Shown here piece after piece: positions 5,776 through 13,058 of a stretch of 17,826 bases of DNA (position 1 is the stretch's first letter; each line of letters opens with the position of its first letter). The stretch covers positions 1 through 17,826 of the forward strand of contig JBGVLX010000038.1 of assembly GCA_045124495.1 (NCBI GenBank). The letters run 5' to 3'. The notes beneath the pieces are model-generated. The model saw nothing but the letters and a program-made list of their open reading frames with translations. It made no database searches and was not told the DNA's origin. The position numbers and the translations under genes are program-made. This DNA comes from RGIG1668 sp045124495. Its GTDB lineage: Bacteria > Bacillota > Clostridia > Lachnospirales > Lachnospiraceae.

Positions 5776-7473
5776 ATGGGAAAAAATGTAGCGATTGGGA
5801 TACAGGATTTTGCAAAATTAAGAGAAAAACACTGCTTTTATATTGATAAAACTTCCTTCTTGAAAGAATGGTGGGAAAGTGGAGACGAAGTCACACTGAT
5901 TATCCGTCCCCGTCGTTTTGGAAAAACGTTAAATATGAGCATGGTGGAACAGTTTTTTTCTGTAAATTACGCTGAACGGGGAGCTTTGTTTGAGGGGCTT
6001 TTCATCTGGGAGAATGAAAATTTTAAAAGTCTTCAAGGGACCTATCCGGTGATTAGTCTGTCTTTTGCAGGAATTAAGGAGGCGGATTATTTCCTGACCA
6101 GAAAGAAACTTTGTCAGGTGCTTACCGAGTTATATGTGAAACATTCCTATTTGAGGGACAGTGAAGTATTAACAGATACAGACAGAAGATTTTTTGATAG
6201 AATTTTGGCAGAAGATTTTGATGACAGCGATGCCAGTTTAACATTACGTCAACTGTCGGACTATTTGGAACGTTATTATCATAAAAAAGCTATTATACTG
6301 TTAGACGAGTATGATACTCCAATGCAGGAAGCCTATGTGAATGGTTTCTGGGAGGAGATGGTAGCTTTTACAAGGAGTTTGTTTAATTCTACTTTTAAAA
6401 CCAATCCCTATATGAGTCGTGGGATTATGACAGGAATTACCAGAGTTTCAAAAGAGTCAGTTTTCTCAGATTTAAATAACCTGGAAGTGGTAACTACTAC
6501 ATCAAATAAATACGCAACAGCTTTTGGATTTACGGAGAAGGAAGTATTTGATGCATTAGATGCAGGTGGGCTGGGAAAGGAAAAAGAAAATGTCAAGGCA
6601 TGGTATGATGGATTTGTATTCGGGAAACATCGGGATATCTATAATCCGTGGTCTATCCTTAATTTTTTAGATAAGGGTGAATATAAAACCTATTGGGCGA
6701 ATACTAGTTCCAACAGTCTTATAGGCAAGCTGATTCGGGAAGGGACGAAAAGAGTAAAAATACGTTTTGAGGCATTGATGCGAGGAGAACCCCTTATTTG
6801 TTCGATTGATGAACAGATTGTTTATAACCAACTAAAAGGAAATGAAGCGGCTATCTGGAGTCTGCTGGTTGCCAGTGGGTATTTGAAGGTAGTAAGAAGG
6901 GAATGTTATGAAGAACCGGGGGTAGGTGACCAACCGAACTATGAGCTGGATATTACAAATCAGGAAGTAAGATATATGTTTCAAAGCATGATAAAAGGTT
7001 GGTTTGATGAAGTGGAAGAAGAGTATGGTGATTTTATTCAGGCGCTGTTCTTAGGTGATTTGGATGCAATGAATGAATATATGAACGATGTGGCTTTAAA
7101 AATGTTCAGTTACTTTGACACGGGAAGTAATCCGAAAAAATCTCAGCCGGAACGGTTTTATCATGGGTTTGTGTTAGGATTACTAGTGGATTTAAAAGGA
7201 CGCTATCAGGTAACATCCAACCGGGAAAGCGGATTTGGCAGATATGATATTATGTTAGAACCTGTGGATGTCATAAAGGATGATGCTATCATCATTGAAT
7301 TTAAAGTATTCAACTCCAAAAAAGAACAGTCTCTGGAAGATACCCTCGCTTCTGCCCTTGCTCAGATTGAAGAGAAGAAATACGAAGAAAACCTGATTGC
7401 CAAAGGAATTCCGGCAGAACGGATACGAAAATATGGATTTGCCTTTGAAGGGAAAAGAGTGTTAATAGGCTAG
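5776..7473 (+). CDS. AAA-ATPase-like / PD-(D/E)XK nuclease-like protein (DUF1703 type)
   Basis: A 565-aa cytosolic protein of the AAA-ATPase_like plus PDDEXK_9 architecture, widespread and multicopy in gut Firmicutes and Bacteroidetes; its cellular role is not established. The N-terminal FxxLRE...YIDKT segment precedes a Walker A-like loop RPRRFGKT (44-51) and Walker B IILLDEYD (173-180). The C-terminal nuclease-like core shows E484, D491 in GRYDIML and E508-x-K510 in IEFKVF, followed by the helix with ALAQIEEKKY typical of this family, so the nuclease signature is intact. GGAGG stands 6 nt before the ATG. It has its own promoter, a 190-nt leader with a repeat array, and a terminator, so it is a separate unit inserted between the kinase and the permease. 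A mobile or selfish origin is plausible but no ends were found. Confidence 0.85.
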   Translation: MGKNVAIGIQDFAKLREKHCFYIDKTSFLKEWWESGDEVTLIIRPRRFGKTLNMSMVEQFFSVNYAERGALFEGLFIWENENFKSLQGTYPVISLSFAGIKEADYFLTRKKLCQVLTELYVKHSYLRDSEVLTDTDRRFFDRILAEDFDDSDASLTLRQLSDYLERYYHKKAIILLDEYDTPMQEAYVNGFWEEMVAFTRSLFNSTFKTNPYMSRGIMTGITRVSKESVFSDLNNLEVVTTTSNKYATAFGFTEKEVFDALDAGGLGKEKENVKAWYDGFVFGKHRDIYNPWSILNFLDKGEYKTYWANTSSNSLIGKLIREGTKRVKIRFEALMRGEPLICSIDEQIVYNQLKGNEAAIWSLLVASGYLKVVRRECYEEPGVGDQPNYELDITNQEVRYMFQSMIKGWFDEVEEEYGDFIQALFLGDLDAMNEYMNDVALKMFSYFDTGSNPKKSQPERFYHGFVLGLLVDLKGRYQVTSNRESGFGRYDIMLEPVDVIKDDAIIIEFKVFNSKKEQSLEDTLASALAQIEEKKYEENLIAKGIPAERIRKYGFAFEGKRVLIG

Positions 7474-7509
7474 GAAGAGAATATGATAGAACACCTTGTG
7501 TATAGAACG

Positions 7510-7537
7510 AAAAGACTGTCGCAGAGGCGGTCTTTTG
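7510..7537 (+). terminator. intrinsic terminator after the DUF1703-type gene
   Basis: AAAAGAC (7510-7516) pairs with GTCTTTT (7530-7536), extended by TG/CG; the distal arm doubles as the U-rich tail. It lies 36 bp after the stop. Confidence 0.75.
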
Positions 7538-7595
7538 TTATGAATGAACATGGTTTAGGTATGAAAGCAGGGTGTTTTTATTTCATATGATTTTA

Positions 7596-7601
7596 TATAA
7601 T
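7596..7601 (+). promoter_or_regulatory. possible -10 element for the coiled-coil gene
   Basis: A perfect TATAAT, but the -35 region 17 bp upstream (TGTTTT) is weak. It would give a leader of about 110 nt before the ATG at 7720. Confidence 0.4.
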
Positions 7602-7719
7602 AAAAAGTTCATAAAGATTTTCTGTGAAAATGTCGATAAAATCTAATAAAGCATGAATCATTGAGCTAAATACTATGGGATGTCACATGAGATAAAATCG
7701 GATTTTGGGGGATGATGAT

Positions 7720-8268
7720 ATGAAGATAAGAGATGCCAGACAGCTATATGTGCAGCAGCAACAAACTCTTTCAGAACAAAAAAGAATATTGGAAAAGAAG
7801 TTAGAAGAGAAAGAAAATAAATTGTCAGATGAGGAACGAGGCGTAATTTTGGAACTGTCCGACCAGATTTCAGAGGCTTATGATATGACTCATGATTTTT
7901 TAGAGAGCTTATCTTTGCAGTCTACATTAATGTATAATGCAGAAGTGTCAAAACAGCAGGGAGAAGCAACGAAAGCAGCTATGGATGATATGTCTAAGTG
8001 TATGGAAATAGCTAGAAGAATTTCCAGGGGAGATAAAGTACCGGCCTATGATGAGAAAAAACTGCTAGAGTTTAATTTTGAATTGTATATGTCAGCGAAA
8101 AATGCGGCCATGCTGCATACTGAAAAATCGAAAAAATCCCATAAGTCTCTTTGGGAGAAAGAAGAAGAAAATACCAGGGTGGAAACCGGAGATATCGAAG
8201 AAAAGATTGCAAATACGGAAGTATCCGTTCCAGCACCAGAGGTAGTGAATTTTGAAATACCGGAATAA
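7720..8268 (+). CDS. conserved hypothetical coiled-coil protein
   Basis: A 182-aa, highly charged, soluble protein without signal peptide or TM helix. Start chosen at the ATG at 7720, 8 nt after the G-rich site TGGGGG; an in-frame TTG at 7705 is less likely. Residues about 8-60 form a Gln/Glu/Lys-rich coiled coil, then a helical middle part with MDDMSKCMEIARRISRGDKVP and LLEFNFELYMSAKNAAML, and a disordered acidic tail. I recall similar Lachnospiraceae proteins sharing the KCMEIARRIxxGDKVP and DEKxLLEF words, but I know no named domain or function. It is followed by a long palindrome and may be monocistronic. An adaptor or scaffold role would be a guess. Confidence 0.75.
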   Translation: MKIRDARQLYVQQQQTLSEQKRILEKKLEEKENKLSDEERGVILELSDQISEAYDMTHDFLESLSLQSTLMYNAEVSKQQGEATKAAMDDMSKCMEIARRISRGDKVPAYDEKKLLEFNFELYMSAKNAAMLHTEKSKKSHKSLWEKEEENTRVETGDIEEKIANTEVSVPAPEVVNFEIPE

Positions 8269-8294
8269 AAATTTAACTGAGATTCTTCACTAAC

Positions 8295-8354
8295 TTAATC
8301 ATAGAAATATGGTTATGCAAGTTTATTTGCTAATAACCATATTTCTATGATTAA
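8295..8354 (+). repeat. 22-bp perfect inverted repeat with nested hairpin
   Basis: The arm at 8295-8316 is the exact reverse complement of 8333-8354. The 16-nt loop itself holds GCAA (8317-8320) pairing with TTGC (8327-8330). The stem is AT-rich and is not followed by a T tract, so it is not a standard intrinsic terminator. It lies 26 bp after the coiled-coil gene. It could be a small palindromic repeat element, a transcript-end stabiliser or a remnant of a mobile element. Confidence 0.9.
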
Positions 8355-8409
8355 AAGGTAGATTGATGTAGCTTGTAAATAGGTAACAAAAAAAATTCGA
8401 ACAAAACAC

Positions 8410-8438
8410 TTGCATATTTGAATAAAAAAGTGTATACT
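8410..8438 (+). promoter_or_regulatory. strong promoter reading into a hairpin terminator
   Basis: TTGCAT (8410-8415), 17-bp spacer, TATACT (8433-8438). This is the closest consensus match in the window. The transcript should start near 8445 and meets the terminator after about 15 nt. Confidence 0.8.
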
Positions 8439-8444
8439 AAACTC

Positions 8445-8518
8445 AAATTAAAAAAGACGAGGACATATATTTGAATAGACTGACGCTATCAGTCTGTCCA
8501 AATATATGTCCTTTTTTT
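8445..8518 (+). ncRNA. candidate ~75-nt hairpin RNA or attenuator leader
   Basis: Between the promoter at 8410-8438 and the T run at 8512-8518 there is room only for one long hairpin, so most transcripts should be a short stable RNA of about 75 nt. Read-through would express the gene at 8559. No short reading frame with a ribosome binding site fits inside. Either a free small RNA or a transcription attenuator would explain the layout; the sequence cannot separate them. Confidence 0.5.
8460..8518 (+). terminator. long two-part intrinsic terminator
   Basis: The outer stem pairs AGGACATATATTTG (8460-8473) with its exact complement at 8499-8512; the inner stem pairs AGACTGA (8477-8483) with TCAGTCT (8489-8495) around loop CGCTA. 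Seven T follow (8512-8518). It ends 40 bp before the next start codon. Confidence 0.9.
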
Positions 8519-8558
8519 GTTGCTTATTAACCAGATTTTTTAACATGGAGGTATGATT

Positions 8559-8948
8559 ATGGCTTACAAATTTACAAAAAAAACAAACAGCATTCAACAA
8601 CAAACTGCTTATGTACTTTACATGATGATTGGCAGTTATTTTAACAAGAGTATATCTAGCAATAAGTTGCTAGAAACTACTCTTAGCCTACACTACCAAG
8701 AGATGCCGGTAGAACGACAGGAAAAACTGGAGTGCAGGGTAATTCAAGATGTGGAGAGAGAACTAAAGAAGGTTCTCCCGGTTCTTGCCAAGATGAACTG
8801 CAAAGTGTTCATCCGTCACAGGGATGAAAGTTATTTTCTGCAGTTCGAGACCGGCTTCGAAACCGTATCTGCAGTAGTGGACCGGAAGGGAAACTACCAG
8901 GTGCAGGTGTTAGGTGAAGAAGCCGATGCAGGGTTGGTGTTCGCGTAA
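8559..8948 (+). CDS. hypothetical protein, 129 aa
   Basis: Not recognised. The start at 8559 is chosen because GGAGG (8547-8551) has 7-nt spacing to it; the in-frame ATG at 8553 is only 1 nt from that site. The N-terminal half is basic and Gln/Ser-rich (MAYKFTKKTNS...), with helices including YVLYMMIGSYF; the second half alternates charged helix (VERELKKVLPVLAKM) and probable strands (CKVFIRHRDESYFLQF, VSAVVDRKGNYQVQV), suggesting a small alpha/beta fold. Codons in the second half are richer in GC than the first. Expression is probably limited by the terminator at 8460-8518. Its last seven codons form the 5' arm of its own terminator. No domain or function can be named. Confidence 0.7.
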   Translation: MAYKFTKKTNSIQQQTAYVLYMMIGSYFNKSISSNKLLETTLSLHYQEMPVERQEKLECRVIQDVERELKKVLPVLAKMNCKVFIRHRDESYFLQFETGFETVSAVVDRKGNYQVQVLGEEADAGLVFA

Positions 8949-8976
8949 TTCGCGAATATCAACCCTGCATCATTTT
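8925..8976 (+). terminator. terminator overlapping the gene end, stop codon in the loop
   Basis: GATGCAGGGTTG (8925-8936) pairs with its exact complement at 8960-8971; with G-T pairs it continues to TTCGCG (8940-8945) with CGCGAA (8951-8956). The loop TAATT holds the TAA stop codon (8946-8948). ATTTTTC follows. Confidence 0.85.
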
Positions 8977-8978
8977 TC

Positions 8979-9025
8979 ATCTTACACAATTGTAAGATTT
9001 CAATTCACGAAGATGTAAGTTTTTT
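8979..9025 (+). promoter_or_regulatory. alternative hairpins upstream of the permease gene
   Basis: ATCTTACA (8979-8986) pairs with TGTAAGAT (8991-8998). A second TGTAAG (9014-9019) followed by six T could pair with the same CTTACA, so two exclusive folds exist, one terminator-like. Stems are short; a promoter for the permease is not clear here. Confidence 0.35.
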
Positions 9026-9059
9026 ATGTTATCATTGATTTAGGTGGAGGTAAGAAACT

Positions 9060-11492
9060 ATGATCAATGAGAGAAAAATAGCATTCAAATATTTATGTAA
9101 GAAAAAAAGTCGTAGCTTGGCTACGTTATTTGCCATTGCCCTGGCTACCTTTATTGTATTTGTGAGTGGAAATCTGATTTTAAGTGCTTTATATGCAGAT
9201 AAGGCAGAGGATTTAAAAAAGTATGGGAATCATATTGCATATCTAGATGGGATAAAGACGCAAGACATTCCGAAGCTGGAAGAAGATGGTGCAGTGGTAT
9301 GTGCGGTGCGAAATCACAACTTTTGTTTTGGAGAAATAAAGGGAGACAAGCATATGGAACATGTCTTTTTTTATTCTTTTGAAGATTTTTCAAAATTTCC
9401 TTATTCTTACAAAATAACAGAGGGAAGTGTTCCGAAACAACCTGGGGAAATCATGTTGCATGAGGATTTTAAGTATGTATTGGGAGATAAATATGAAATC
9501 GGGGATAGTTTTACTACAATTGTTGACCAGATGAACGGGGAAATATTTGATTCACCGGAGAATGGAGAGGTAACAGAGTTGGTAAGAACCTATACCTTGG
9601 CAGGCTATTATGATTGCCCGGATACTTCATGGCTAAAAGACCCGGTAATTTTGGTGAAGGATGAGCCTAGAATAACAGAAAATTTATATAGAGTTTATAT
9701 TACTTCTGAAGAAGAGGGAATCGAGGATTTGGAATCCTTGAAAGGGCTTAAAGAGAAAGAGGATTGGGCGAGGAATCTTGGAGATACCTATGGAGCAACG
9801 GTGGTAGTCAATGATGTTTTTCGAAAGGCTCAAAGTACAGTAGTTTCTATGGCCTATTGCGTAATTTTAATGATAGGTGTTTTTATAGGTGGATTTGCTG
9901 CCGTTGTAATTCGAAATTCCTTTGCAATTTCTGTCGTAGAACGAACCAGAGATTATGGGATGTTACGATGTATTGGGGCATCCAAAAGACAAATCAGAAA
10001 AATTGCTTTTTATGAGGCGGTCATGCTGGGAATCGGGGGAGAATTCGTCGGCATTCTTGTTTCCTATGTATTTTTGGGTATTGGCATTGGAATTGGGAAA
10101 CATTATATTTCGTTTTTGGAGGGATTTCATCTAACCTGGCGTCCTTTGTTAATGTCAAGTACCTGCCTGATTATTTTTCTGGTTGTGTTATTTGGGTTGT
10201 TGGAACCCACAAGACAGATAAATAAATTAAAACCTTTGGATGCATTGCGAAATCAAAAAGATGTGAAGAAAGAATGGTTCCGGGCAGGAAAAAGAATCGA
10301 CCGGTTCATAGGGAAGATTTTTGGCATGGAAGGAGAATATGCATATAAGAATTTAATCCGTAACCGGAAAAAGTTCATTACCACCACTGTAAGCTGTGTG
10401 GCAAGTATTGCATTTTTTGTGGGAATCAATGCAGCGTTTATATATTTTGTGCAGCTGTTTGAGGAGGTGGAAATTTATCCTTACTACAATGCCGAAATCA
10501 TTTTCGATGAAAAGCTGCCATATTCCTTGGATTCTATGGAACAGGAACTTGAAAGCATAGAGGGAGTCAGTAATGTAGTTTTTTGTTATCTGTATAATTT
10601 TGAAAATGAAAATCTAAAGAAAAAAGGAAGTACATCCAAAATACGGACATTCACGGTAGTTTCTTTGGATGAAGAACGGTATCCCATTGAACAAGATAGC
10701 ATAGAGGAAGGTGTGGTAGGAAATTTAGAACCGGGAGAATGTTATATTATAAATTGGCGTACCCGAGAGCTGGAGGGAGAAAGAGTAGAATTTTCAGAGG
10801 TGTCTTTGGGGGACAGGATAGAACTTTCTGACCGGATGGCCGGTGGGGAAGAAGAGGAAAAATATATCAGTGAATTAAAAGTAAAGGCCATTTTAGAGGA
10901 ACAGCCAATTCAGGATATCTATAACGAATATCCGGTATTGTTTGTATCGGAGGAGGAATTTCGGAACTTATGCTTAGAACAGGGTATCTTTTATGAAGAA
11001 AAGATAGAAATTCATTTAAAAATGGATGCGGATTGTGATGTGGATAAAGTGCAGGAATTGGCTCAAAACCATGGAATGGTGCTGGATGATCTTTTGTCAG
11101 AAATGAGAAAAATTATGGAGCAGATAAAAATGGCAAGAGTGATTGTGAATGTGATTTTGATTTTAGTAGCCCTCATTACTTCCATGAATTTATTTAACAG
11201 TATGGAATCTAACTTTATTCTTCGGGAGGGGGAAAGAAAGATTCTGCGGGCGGTTGGAATGAGCCGGAAACAGTATCGGAAAATGATTTTATTAGAGGGT
11301 ATGTTATCGGTAATTATAGCACTGATTCTTGGAACAGCTGTGGGAGTTGGTTTTGGATATGGAATTTATAGCATTATGTCGCTGACAGTAAAGGAATTGA
11401 AATTTGTAGTACCGGTAGGAAGCATTCTTATTGCCGCTGTGGGGTTAAGCTTACTTACTTTGATTTCTAGCATAAGTGGGATGAAAGAATAG
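9060..11492 (+). CDS. FtsX/MacB-type ABC transporter permease
   Basis: An 810-aa integral membrane protein. TM1 lies at about 20-42, an extracellular domain at 45-260, TM2-4 at about 263-287, 318-345 and 362-383, TM5 at 438-467, a second extracellular domain at 468-690, and TM6-8 at 692-715, 743-773 and 782-808. The two halves repeat the FtsX signature: RDYGMLRCIGASKRQIRK after TM2 and GERKILRAVGMSRKQYRK after TM6, coupling helices that bind a LolD-type ATPase. GGTGGAGG precedes the ATG. Such permeases export or release peptides and lipoproteins, or confer resistance to cell-wall antibiotics, usually next to an ATPase and often a two-component system. Here the regulator and kinase lie 3.6 kb upstream and no ATPase gene exists in the window, so it must borrow one or be non-functional. 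The reading frame is intact. Confidence 0.9.
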   Translation: MINERKIAFKYLCKKKSRSLATLFAIALATFIVFVSGNLILSALYADKAEDLKKYGNHIAYLDGIKTQDIPKLEEDGAVVCAVRNHNFCFGEIKGDKHMEHVFFYSFEDFSKFPYSYKITEGSVPKQPGEIMLHEDFKYVLGDKYEIGDSFTTIVDQMNGEIFDSPENGEVTELVRTYTLAGYYDCPDTSWLKDPVILVKDEPRITENLYRVYITSEEEGIEDLESLKGLKEKEDWARNLGDTYGATVVVNDVFRKAQSTVVSMAYCVILMIGVFIGGFAAVVIRNSFAISVVERTRDYGMLRCIGASKRQIRKIAFYEAVMLGIGGEFVGILVSYVFLGIGIGIGKHYISFLEGFHLTWRPLLMSSTCLIIFLVVLFGLLEPTRQINKLKPLDALRNQKDVKKEWFRAGKRIDRFIGKIFGMEGEYAYKNLIRNRKKFITTTVSCVASIAFFVGINAAFIYFVQLFEEVEIYPYYNAEIIFDEKLPYSLDSMEQELESIEGVSNVVFCYLYNFENENLKKKGSTSKIRTFTVVSLDEERYPIEQDSIEEGVVGNLEPGECYIINWRTRELEGERVEFSEVSLGDRIELSDRMAGGEEEEKYISELKVKAILEEQPIQDIYNEYPVLFVSEEEFRNLCLEQGIFYEEKIEIHLKMDADCDVDKVQELAQNHGMVLDDLLSEMRKIMEQIKMARVIVNVILILVALITSMNLFNSMESNFILREGERKILRAVGMSRKQYRKMILLEGMLSVIIALILGTAVGVGFGYGIYSIMSLTVKELKFVVPVGSILIAAVGLSLLTLISSISGMKE

Positions 11493-11788
11493 TGGCGTTT
11501 ATGGTATACTTATATCGTAGGTAATGAAAGTTTAAAATGGAAAAAGATAGTTCTTAAATAAGAGTAACCTTTGTGATAGCTTTGGATGAAGAAAATACAA
11601 TAAAAAATGTGCAGAAAAGGGAAGCATGTAGTTGTTAAGTGTTAAATTCCATGATAAACTAAAGGAGCAGTTTTTGTATATGTTGGTTGATGAATAATAC
11701 AATATAGTCAAAAACTGCTATTTTTAAAGTAAAAATACGTAAAATATTAAAATTTTAAGATAGAAAGATATAAAACAGAGGTGTTTTT
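11493..11788 (+). other. 296-bp intergenic region with a possible promoter and a terminator
   Basis: No gene. An extended -10 (TGG then TATACT, 11502-11510) sits just after the permease stop without a good -35. A terminator lies at 11666-11725, so an untranslated RNA of about 200 nt is conceivable. The stretch near 11572-11592 shares CTTTGGATGAAGAA (14 nt) with the permease gene around 10667 and in one frame reads TFVIALDEE, resembling TFTVVSLDEE of the permease; it may be a trace of a second permease copy, or chance. Confidence 0.4.
11666..11725 (+). terminator. intrinsic terminator downstream of the permease
   Basis: AGCAGTTTTTG (11666-11676) pairs exactly with CAAAAACTGCT (11709-11719), with an extra GTAT/ATAC pairing inside a long loop, followed by ATTTTT (11720-11725). 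Confidence 0.8.
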
Positions 11789-11967
11789 ATGTGTGATACT
11801 AAGAAATATAATAAGATTTACGAAGATATTAAAAAACTCCAGCCGGAAGAACTTTGCAGCTGATTTTAGAGGCTGAAACAGAGGAAGAAAAGGATTTTTA
11901 CGAGTTAGTGGGTGATTTTCTTCTACAAATGAATCAAAAACAGGTAATTGAAAGGAATATGTTCTAA
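11789..11967 (+). pseudogene. frameshifted small gene, about 59 codons
   Basis: GAGGTG precedes an ATG at 11789 that opens MCDTKKYNKIYEDIKKLQPEEL and then hits TGA at 11861-11863. One frame over, from TTG at 11854, the coding sense continues as LQLILEAETEEEKDF and on to QVIERNMF, ending with TAA at 11965-11967, which overlaps the next ATG as TAATG. The join at 11852-11855 therefore looks like the loss of one base in a single small, acidic, helical protein, translationally coupled to the HAM1-like gene. No slippery heptamer suitable for programmed -1 shifting is visible. Function unknown; a sequencing error at this spot is also possible. Confidence 0.65.
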
Positions 11968-12572
11968 TGAAGATATTATATGGAACAACAAATAAAGCAA
12001 AAATACAAGTGATGAAAAATGCGGTGGAATCATTAGATATAGAACTTATTGGATTAGGGGATATAGATGGTGAATTACCGAGTATAGTTGAAAATGGAAA
12101 AACACCTTTAGAGAATGCTGAGATTAAGGCAAAGTCATATTATGAAGTTTTTCATATGCCAGTGTTCTCTTGTGATAGTGGTTTGTATTTTGATGAATTG
12201 CAAGAGGACGAGCAACCGGGGCTTCATGTCAGACGAGTTGATGGAAAAGAACTGACGGACGATGAGATGATACAATATTATGGGGCATTAGCTGAGCACC
12301 ACGGAGGAAAAATAACAGGACGATATAGAAATGCTATTTATTTTATTCTGGATGAAAATCATCATTATTCCAGTATGGATATATCGATTGCCACCGAGCC
12401 GTTTATATTAGTGTCCCAACCCCATTCTAAGCAACGTGTGGAAGGATTTCCATTAGATTCGTTATCAATTGATATTTCAACAGGAAAATACTATTATGAT
12501 TTGGATGTAAAAGAGGTAAGTACGTCCGTGGAAGATGGATTAAGAAAATTCTTTGAAGAAATCCTTTCATAG
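11967..12572 (+). CDS. HAM1/RdgB-like non-canonical purine NTP pyrophosphatase
   Basis: A 201-aa cytosolic enzyme of the family that hydrolyses ITP, dITP and XTP to monophosphates and pyrophosphate, cleansing the nucleotide pool. Family marks: GTTNKAK at 6-12 (usual (A/G)T.N..K), LENAEIKAK at 48-56 (usual EN...KA), CDSGLYFD at 69-76 (usual DDSGL with the catalytic acid), PGLHVRR at 84-90 and the C-terminal GFPLDSLS. The classical FDP.F..P segment is replaced, so this is a divergent, accessory branch and may prefer another nucleotide; a housekeeping rdgB probably exists elsewhere. The start is coupled to the preceding broken gene (TAATG). Its final 85 bp recur as a diverged fragment at 15598. 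Confidence 0.8.
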   Translation: MKILYGTTNKAKIQVMKNAVESLDIELIGLGDIDGELPSIVENGKTPLENAEIKAKSYYEVFHMPVFSCDSGLYFDELQEDEQPGLHVRRVDGKELTDDEMIQYYGALAEHHGGKITGRYRNAIYFILDENHHYSSMDISIATEPFILVSQPHSKQRVEGFPLDSLSIDISTGKYYYDLDVKEVSTSVEDGLRKFFEEILS

Positions 12573-12621
12573 TTTTCTTATATGATATTGGAATATCCTT
12601 TTAATAAAAGTAGGTGAATAA

Positions 12622-13047
12622 ATGAATCAGTTTAATAATGTATATTTTATTAACGGAACTGCATATGCCGGCAAATCAACTATGGTAAAAATGTTAGCCG
12701 AAAAGTACAATGGCATTGCTTGTGAAGAAAATTATCAAGATGTTAAATTGTGGGAATTGGATAGTAGTGAGTTTCCAAGCCTAACTTATACCAGAGATTT
12801 GAAGGGTTGGAGAGATTTTATCAGAAGAACTCCTGATGAGGAGAAACAGTTTTTATATAGGTTGCTATTAGAGGAAGAAAATACAGATGAAGCAATGGAC
12901 AACTTTAGGCAATGTTTGATGCGGGTTAATTCGAAAGAGATATATAATAAGTTTCTTAATTCAGGCTTCAATGTCATTAAACGAGATGATGCAAGAAGTA
13001 TAGAAGAAACTTTTGTGTTGGTAGAAAAAGCGTTTGAATTAAAGTAA
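12622..13047 (+). CDS. P-loop kinase-like protein, probably internally deleted
   Basis: A 141-aa protein. AGGTG lies 7 nt before the ATG. The N-terminus is a strand plus Walker A loop, NGTAYAGKST (11-20), followed by MVKMLAEKY, as in small nucleoside- or shikimate-kinase-like P-loop proteins. The C-terminus (GFNVIKRDD then IEETFVLVEKAFEL) is the usual last strand and helix of that fold. Between them there is no hydrophobic strand ending in Asp (Walker B) and no lid region, and 141 residues is short for the fold. I recall longer relatives that share both ends, so an in-frame internal deletion around FIRRTPDEEKQFLYRLL (residues 66-82) is likely. Activity is doubtful. Substrate unknown. Confidence 0.65.
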   Translation: MNQFNNVYFINGTAYAGKSTMVKMLAEKYNGIACEENYQDVKLWELDSSEFPSLTYTRDLKGWRDFIRRTPDEEKQFLYRLLLEEENTDEAMDNFRQCLMRVNSKEIYNKFLNSGFNVIKRDDARSIEETFVLVEKAFELK

Positions 13048-13058
13048 GGATAAATACA

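Noticed and set aside
8295..8354. Insertion-sequence terminal inverted repeats
   Set aside because: Only 16 bp separate the arms, so no transposase could lie between them, and no target duplication is visible.
11572..11600. Fragment of a second FtsX permease in the intergenic region
   Set aside because: The match is a 14-bp word and about ten similar residues; too short to claim beyond a note.
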